Positions 4,172-7,426 of a stretch of 7,426 nt of DNA are shown piece by piece (positions within the stretch are counted from its first letter, which is position 1; every line of letters begins with the position of its first letter). Source of the stretch: Candidatus Gottesmanbacteria bacterium (GTDB taxonomy: Bacteria; Patescibacteriota; Microgenomatia; 2-02-FULL-39-11). A program made the position numbers and the translations under genes. A model generated the notes under the pieces. The model searched no databases, was not told the DNA's origin, and saw only the letters and a list, made by a program, of their open reading frames with translations. The DNA lies in the NCBI GenBank assembly GCA_016204905.1, contig JACQJU010000119.1, forward strand, positions 1-7,426. The letters are read 5' to 3'.

Positions 4172-4200
4172 AGCGTAACATAGTTTCTAATTCCTGTCAA
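4172..4200 (-). promoter_or_regulatory. Extended -10 promoter for the 51-residue gene
   Basis: TTGACA (4200-4195), a 17-base spacer ending in TGT, then TACGCT (4177-4172). From the start of CTATG, 11 bases after the -35, it is very like the plus-strand promoter at 3693. The predicted start lies at or next to the ATG at 4165. Confidence 0.6.
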
Positions 4201-4229
4201 GTCCCATAGTTTATTCATAACGTGAAAAG

Positions 4230-4248
4230 TATATACCTATAGTATATA
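4230..4248. promoter_or_regulatory. Short dyad TATATAC/GTATATA
   Basis: Two 7-base arms (4230-4236 and 4242-4248) surround CTATA. The dyad lies about 30 bases upstream of the promoter at 4172-4200 and could be a regulator site. In DNA this AT-rich it could also be chance. The rest of 4201-4380 shows nothing else I can support. Confidence 0.25.
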
Positions 4249-4380
4249 AATAGAATTATAGAGCTTTGTACCAATCCAATAAAAATATACACAAACATTG
4301 TGGATATTTCCGTAAACAGAAAATATGTCAAAAAGAGGATAATTTAATGATAAACCTTAAAACCAAAAATTGAGGAAAAG

Positions 4381-4414
4381 AAAAAAGCCTGTATAATAAA
4401 AAGAGAATTATAGG
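4381..4414 (-). terminator. Likely intrinsic terminator of the rpsA-radA-117-residue gene group
   Basis: On the minus strand CC-TATAAT (4414-4407) pairs with ATTATA-(CA)-GG (4397-4388 region) with a 2-base bulge and a 9-base loop, followed by CTTTTTTCTTTT. The stem is AT-rich, so termination may be partial. It starts 6 bases after the stop of the 117-residue gene. Confidence 0.5.
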
Positions 4415-4420
4415 ATTTTA

Positions 4421-4774
4421 TTACTTGACGTCAAGGCTTCTTCCAAAATATGCGTCATAATCCTCTGATGTAAGTTGACTCTTTAATTCTTCTCGAAGCT
4501 GAACTACGGCAGTTATAAGCTGATCCACTGAATCAAATCCGTAATCTACCCTACATTTCTCAAGATACTCTTGTCCATCTGCACGAGTAGATGGATCAGA
4601 AGATCTAAATTCTCTAATATGGGCAAATTTTCTTGGCAATTGATTTGCAAAACCATGTGATCCTATTCTTCCCTTCCAAAGTTCAGGCACAGTAGCCCTT
4701 CTTGCATCCTCAGTAAGACCTACTTTCAACCTATCTAAAGGTGGCAATTTTGATACATCTTCTCCTCTATTCAT
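4421..4774 (-). CDS. Hypothetical soluble protein, 117 residues, downstream of radA
   Basis: I do not recognise this protein. It is hydrophilic and charged, without membrane span or signal peptide. The N-terminal half is Arg/Lys-rich with KLPPLDRLKVGLTEDARR and LPRKFAHIREFRSSD; the C-terminal part (about residues 83-112) looks helical and acidic (DSVDQLITAVVQLREELKSQ). The ATG lies 2 bases after the radA stop and has no Shine-Dalgarno, so it is probably translated by ribosomes that finish radA. The AGAGGAG just inside the gene is too far from the in-frame TTG at codon 10 to argue for that start. Tight linkage to radA suggests co-expression and perhaps a nucleic-acid-related role, which is inference only. 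Confidence 0.6.
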   Translation of the reverse strand: MNRGEDVSKLPPLDRLKVGLTEDARRATVPELWKGRIGSHGFANQLPRKFAHIREFRSSDPSTRADGQEYLEKCRVDYGFDSVDQLITAVVQLREELKSQLTSEDYDAYFGRSLDVK

Positions 4775-4776
4775 AG

Positions 4777-6108
4777 TTAAAATAATTTCTTAACCACCTC
4801 AGTGAAATGCGAGTAATTCTTTGGAGAAAGTATTATACCAAATCCTAATTTCTTTGCCTCTTTTATTCTTCGTTCTAACCCTATGACACTTCTTATTTCT
4901 CCTAAGAGCCCTACCTCACCTATCGCCACCGTCCTGGCTGGCAACGGTTTATTTTTAAAAGAAGAAACAATCGCCAAACAGATACCCAGGTCTGCTCCAG
5001 GCTCAAATATTTTGATCCCCGAAGCTACATTCACAAAAACATCAAAATTACCCAAAGGGAGTCTTAAATGCTTCTGAAGTATAGCTATAAGCATCTGTAG
5101 ACGATTCGTATTGATCCCATTGCCTACTCTTCTAGGAATTGGCATTTGAGTAGCCACCGAGAGAGCCTGTACTTCTACAAGTAATGGGCGTGATCCTTCA
5201 AGCGTGGCAATAATAACCGATCCAGGATCGTTATAGCTTTGCGATCCTGGATCGCTAGATCTACCTAAAAATATCTCCGATGGGTTAGCTACCTCCCTCA
5301 TTCCCTTATCCTCCATAGAAAATACCCCCACTTCATCTACCGGCCCAAAACGGTTTTTCGTAGTTCTAAGAAGTCGAAGCGCCTGATATCGCTCTCCTTC
5401 CAAATATAAAACAGTATCTACGATATGCTCCAAGGCTTTTGGCCCGGCGATTGTCCCTTCTTTTGTCACATGACCGATTAAAAGTACGCTCAAGTGTTTA
5501 GTTTTAGCAATCTCAAGTAATTTCAAAGTACATTCCCTCACCTGACCTACGCTTCCAGCCGTTCCCGTCAGCTCTTCTGACCAAAGTGTCTGTATTGAAT
5601 CAATTATCAAAAATTTTAATTCAGTATCTGCCAAAACCGCCTCCAGTATAGATTCAATATTAGTCTCAGCCAGTATCGAAATTTTATTGATATTGACCCC
5701 CAAACGCTCTGCTCTCAGCTTCACCTGTTCCCCCGATTCTTCACCTGTTACATATAATCCACCAATATTAGATAACATTTGCAGAGTCAAAGTCGATTTT
5801 CCTATTCCGGGATCTCCAGACAATAATATTACTGATCCTGGTACTATGCCCCCTCCTAATACCTGATCTAATTCCTTAATTTCTGATCTAATTCTTTGGA
5901 CTTTGGTAGTTTTTATATTACTTAATTTGACAGGTGTACTTGAAATAGTCCTTTCTCTCCTATTAGACTTAGACCATGACGGTCCCTTACTCTCTCTTTC
6001 AACCGTCTCTACCAAACTATTCCAGGATCCACAGTTGGGACATTTTCCCAAATATGATGGGCTTTTATAACCACATTGCTGACAAACATATTGGGATCTA
6101 TTTTTCAT
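4777..6108 (-). CDS. radA: DNA repair protein RadA (Sms)
   Basis: 443 residues, close to the usual length of about 450. The order of domains is canonical: N-terminal C4 zinc finger (Cys 9, 12, 23, 26), RecA-like ATPase with Walker A GDPGIGKS at 98-105 and Walker B LKFLIID at 164-170, the RadA-specific KNRFG motif at 251-255, and a Lon-protease-like C-terminal domain from about 345 to 440 (DVFVNVASG, GADLGICLAI, AIGEVGLLGEIR). RadA is a hexameric DNA helicase/branch-migration factor of homologous recombination, acting with RecA in the cytoplasm. The loop at about 284-297, after NPSEIFL, holds a duplicated D-P-G-S encoded by an inverted repeat. The ATG at 6108 has no Shine-Dalgarno; the preceding TAATATATATTCAA may be a -10 region or an unstructured leader. 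The 117-residue gene follows after 2 bases. Confidence 0.95.
   Translation of the reverse strand: MKNRSQYVCQQCGYKSPSYLGKCPNCGSWNSLVETVERESKGPSWSKSNRRERTISSTPVKLSNIKTTKVQRIRSEIKELDQVLGGGIVPGSVILLSGDPGIGKSTLTLQMLSNIGGLYVTGEESGEQVKLRAERLGVNINKISILAETNIESILEAVLADTELKFLIIDSIQTLWSEELTGTAGSVGQVRECTLKLLEIAKTKHLSVLLIGHVTKEGTIAGPKALEHIVDTVLYLEGERYQALRLLRTTKNRFGPVDEVGVFSMEDKGMREVANPSEIFLGRSSDPGSQSYNDPGSVIIATLEGSRPLLVEVQALSVATQMPIPRRVGNGINTNRLQMLIAILQKHLRLPLGNFDVFVNVASGIKIFEPGADLGICLAIVSSFKNKPLPARTVAIGEVGLLGEIRSVIGLERRIKEAKKLGFGIILSPKNYSHFTEVVKKLF
5218..5254. repeat. Palindromic insert in radA
   Basis: CGATCCAGGATCG (5218-5230) and CGATCCTGGATCG (5242-5254) are exact reverse complements around an 11-base spacer. 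Each arm is itself a palindrome around its central base, so one long or two short hairpins can form. It encodes the doubled D-P-G-S of RadA (residues about 285-297). Compared with RadA proteins as I remember them, the loop is about 6-8 residues longer, which suggests an insertion at a tolerant surface loop. Confidence 0.65.
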
Positions 6109-6242
6109 TTGAATATATATTACACTAAATTAATCTAATTGACCTAATTAAACTAATTTCTAAACAATATCCAAAAATATTAAACTGAAAATTGAGAATT
6201 GGGAAATTGATTAGATCAATTAGAAATTAGAATAATTAGAAA
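6109..6242. other. AT-rich rpsA-radA spacer with short repeats
   Basis: 134 bases, mostly A and T. TTAGAAATTA occurs at 6220-6229 and 6236-6245 (the second covers the rpsA stop). AATTGA-TTAGA-TCAATT (6205-6221) forms a 6-bp hairpin, and TTAATCTAA (6130-6138) repeats the motif seen at 3497 and 3647. No convincing terminator is present, so transcription from rpsA into radA is possible. Confidence 0.4.
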
Positions 6243-7376
6243 TTATCTATATCCCACCGGTTTTTCCTTGGGGATTAATGTCAGAGAGATCTTTCTCTTC
6301 ACTTCATCTATAGATTCTATCACGCAACTAATCTCCTCCCCTTCTTTTGGATCTTCTCCCTGAGTTATTTTACTCACGTGGAGAAGCCCTTCTATTCCTG
6401 GTTCCAACTGTATAAACACTCCATACGGTGCAACCCTGGTCACCTTCCCCTTTACAGTCGTTTCCAATGGATATCTATCCAATATATTTTTCCAGGGGTC
6501 CGGAGTTAACCTTTTAATCGATAAATTTAGCTTTCCCTCTCTTTGATTCACTTCTAGCACCAAAACTTCTACCCCTTGCCCTACTTTATATAAAGTTGCT
6601 GGATTACCCACCTTTTCCCACGCTATCTCTGATATATGCACCAATCCTTCTATCCCATCAACATCTACAAATATTCCAAAAGGAGCTATACCTGATATTA
6701 TCCCCTGAAGTGTATCGTCAGTTTTTATTCCGGCAAGTTTTTGCTTCAGAGCTGTCGGAGTAATACCCAAGGCTGCTGCCTTTTGAGATAAAACTATTCT
6801 GTTTAAAGCTTTATCTATTTCCAAAATTTTCACCTTAATACTTCTACCTATTAAAACTGATGGATTAGTGGCATAATTAGATTCAAACTGAGTAGATGGT
6901 ATAAATCCTCTAAGTCCCTGCCATTCGACCAACAACCCACCCTTTGCCATTTCATAACCGGTAACGTCCAAATCATCACCTTTCTCTTGCTTTTCTTTGA
7001 GTATATCCCACCTTCTCTGAGTTGAGGCGCTTCTGACGGACAATACCGTATATCCCATATCGTTCTCAGGATTAATTATCGCAGCTGCAATTTTATCTCC
7101 CACTTTAAGAGTTATTGCGTAATCTTTCACCTGTTCCAATTCCCATTCGGCCAATATCCCAAAGCTTTTCTTGCCTATATCCACCAAAATTTCTTTAGGC
7201 GACGTAGAAACCACAGTTCCCTCTACTTTATCGCCCTTTTTGATAGATAGAGCCACATCCCCTACTTGGGATAACAGCTCATCCATCGTCTCTGGTTCTA
7301 TATGGGATTTTGGAGATTTTACCGAGGATTTATCGCTCTGATCTTTGGATTTTGGATTTTGGATTTTTATTTTCAC
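6243..7376 (-). CDS. rpsA: Ribosomal protein S1, four S1 domains
   Basis: 377 residues with four S1 RNA-binding domains at about 47-116, 132-198, 218-289 and 305-368. Domains 3 and 4 are the most canonical (GIISGIAPFGIFVDVDGIEG, GLVHISE; GKVTRVAPYGVFIQL, GLLHVSK); domain 2 is more divergent. S1 helps mRNAs bind the 30S subunit; the four-domain form is common outside Proteobacteria, which usually have six. The frame opens only after a TGA at 7379-7377, and the first start is a GTG at 7376, 8 bases after AAAGGTGG (7392-7385), a fair Shine-Dalgarno. Residues 1-30 are low-complexity Lys/Ser/Pro/Gln, encoded by a heptamer repeat, and are probably not part of the conserved fold; Met31 is an alternative start without a clear ribosome binding site. 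An ATG at 7380 lies in another frame. Confidence 0.9.
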   Translation of the reverse strand: MKIKIQNPKSKDQSDKSSVKSPKSHIEPETMDELLSQVGDVALSIKKGDKVEGTVVSTSPKEILVDIGKKSFGILAEWELEQVKDYAITLKVGDKIAAAIINPENDMGYTVLSVRSASTQRRWDILKEKQEKGDDLDVTGYEMAKGGLLVEWQGLRGFIPSTQFESNYATNPSVLIGRSIKVKILEIDKALNRIVLSQKAAALGITPTALKQKLAGIKTDDTLQGIISGIAPFGIFVDVDGIEGLVHISEIAWEKVGNPATLYKVGQGVEVLVLEVNQREGKLNLSIKRLTPDPWKNILDRYPLETTVKGKVTRVAPYGVFIQLEPGIEGLLHVSKITQGEDPKEGEEISCVIESIDEVKRKISLTLIPKEKPVGYR

Positions 7377-7426
7377 TCATTCTACCACCTTTCTTCAAAA
7401 GTTCTGTTATTTTATCATTTCTTAAG
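7330..7426 (-). CDS. Possible 3-prime end of an upstream gene overlapping rpsA
   Basis: The frame holding the ATG at 7380 is open from the window edge (LRNDKITELLKKGGRM) to a TAA at 7330-7332, ending KNPKSKIQRSER. It may be the C-terminus of an upstream gene whose tail runs 47 bases into rpsA. Alternatively the ATG at 7380 is an old rpsA start cut off by a frameshift in the heptamer repeat. Only about 32 residues are visible, so I cannot name it. Confidence 0.3.
   Translation of the reverse strand, partial: LRNDKITELLKKGGRMSENKNPKSKIQRSER
7347..7367. repeat. Heptamer tandem repeat at the start of rpsA
   Basis: Three perfect copies of GGATTTT (plus strand) at 7347-7353, 7354-7360 and 7361-7367; on the coding strand AAAATCC. 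They encode the low-complexity N-P-K-S-K-type start of S1. Losing one copy would put the ATG at 7380 in frame with the S1 domains. Confidence 0.7.

Noticed and set aside
4166..4218. 18-codon minus-strand frame MNKLWDLTG overlapping the 51-residue gene as ATGA
   Set aside because: It contains the TTGACA and -10 elements of the promoter and has no ribosome binding site of its own.
3146..4420. tRNA, tmRNA, SRP RNA or RNase P RNA in the non-coding middle
   Set aside because: No T-arm GTTCRA pattern, no anticodon-arm geometry, and none of the conserved core motifs of these RNAs could be found on either strand.
4883..5077. 64-codon plus-strand frame inside radA
   Set aside because: It is antisense to the conserved Lon-like domain of RadA; no start signal or recognisable product.

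Overview
The window most likely comes from a Candidate Phyla Radiation (Patescibacteria) genome, probably the Microgenomates group. I infer this from three things: a large DUF2298 (Chlor_Arch_YYY) membrane protein, which is common in that group; GC-rich palindromic repeats scattered through both intergenic DNA and reading frames, including the CCTGCCTGCC/GGCAGGCAGG palindrome that adds an L-P-A-G-R-Q peptide; and many very small genes in an AT-rich background. No phylogenetic marker was compared, so the placement is tentative.

Layout. From 33 to 2423 (+) runs a 796-residue polytopic membrane protein, a putative GT-C-like glycosyltransferase, with three palindrome-bearing in-frame inserts. It is followed at 2420-2645 (+) by tiny overlapping membrane mini-genes: one apparently frameshifted, and one intact 31-residue gene with a strong ribosome binding site. 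At about 2707-2826 (+) lies a clear relic of the C-terminus of a second DUF2298 protein, so the locus once held a tandem paralogue. Everything protein-coding from 2816 to the right end is on the minus strand: an unrecognised 109-residue protein, a 51-residue protein found here at 4010-4165, an unrecognised 117-residue protein, radA (DNA repair and recombination ATPase) and a four-domain ribosomal protein S1 (rpsA). The last three read in the order rpsA, radA, 117-residue gene, and end at a likely terminator near 4381-4414.

The region 3146-4009 has no convincing larger gene but is dense in structure. It holds a chain of hairpins including a near-perfect three-way junction (3254-3328), two oppositely oriented candidate small RNA units each with a promoter and an intrinsic terminator, four copies of AATCTAA, and several dispersed palindromic repeats. 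Three promoters in this region share one architecture: TTGACA, a 17-base spacer ending in TGn, and a -10 beginning with TA. The minus-strand unit may instead be a regulated leader for the 109-residue gene, because its terminator and several hairpins lie between the promoter and that start codon.

How the genes fit together: S1 (translation) and RadA (recombination) are housekeeping genes sharing a strand with a possibly coupled small gene. The DUF2298 block is a separate cell-envelope module converging on them. The middle is a regulatory or repeat-rich junction and is the part least explained by known families.
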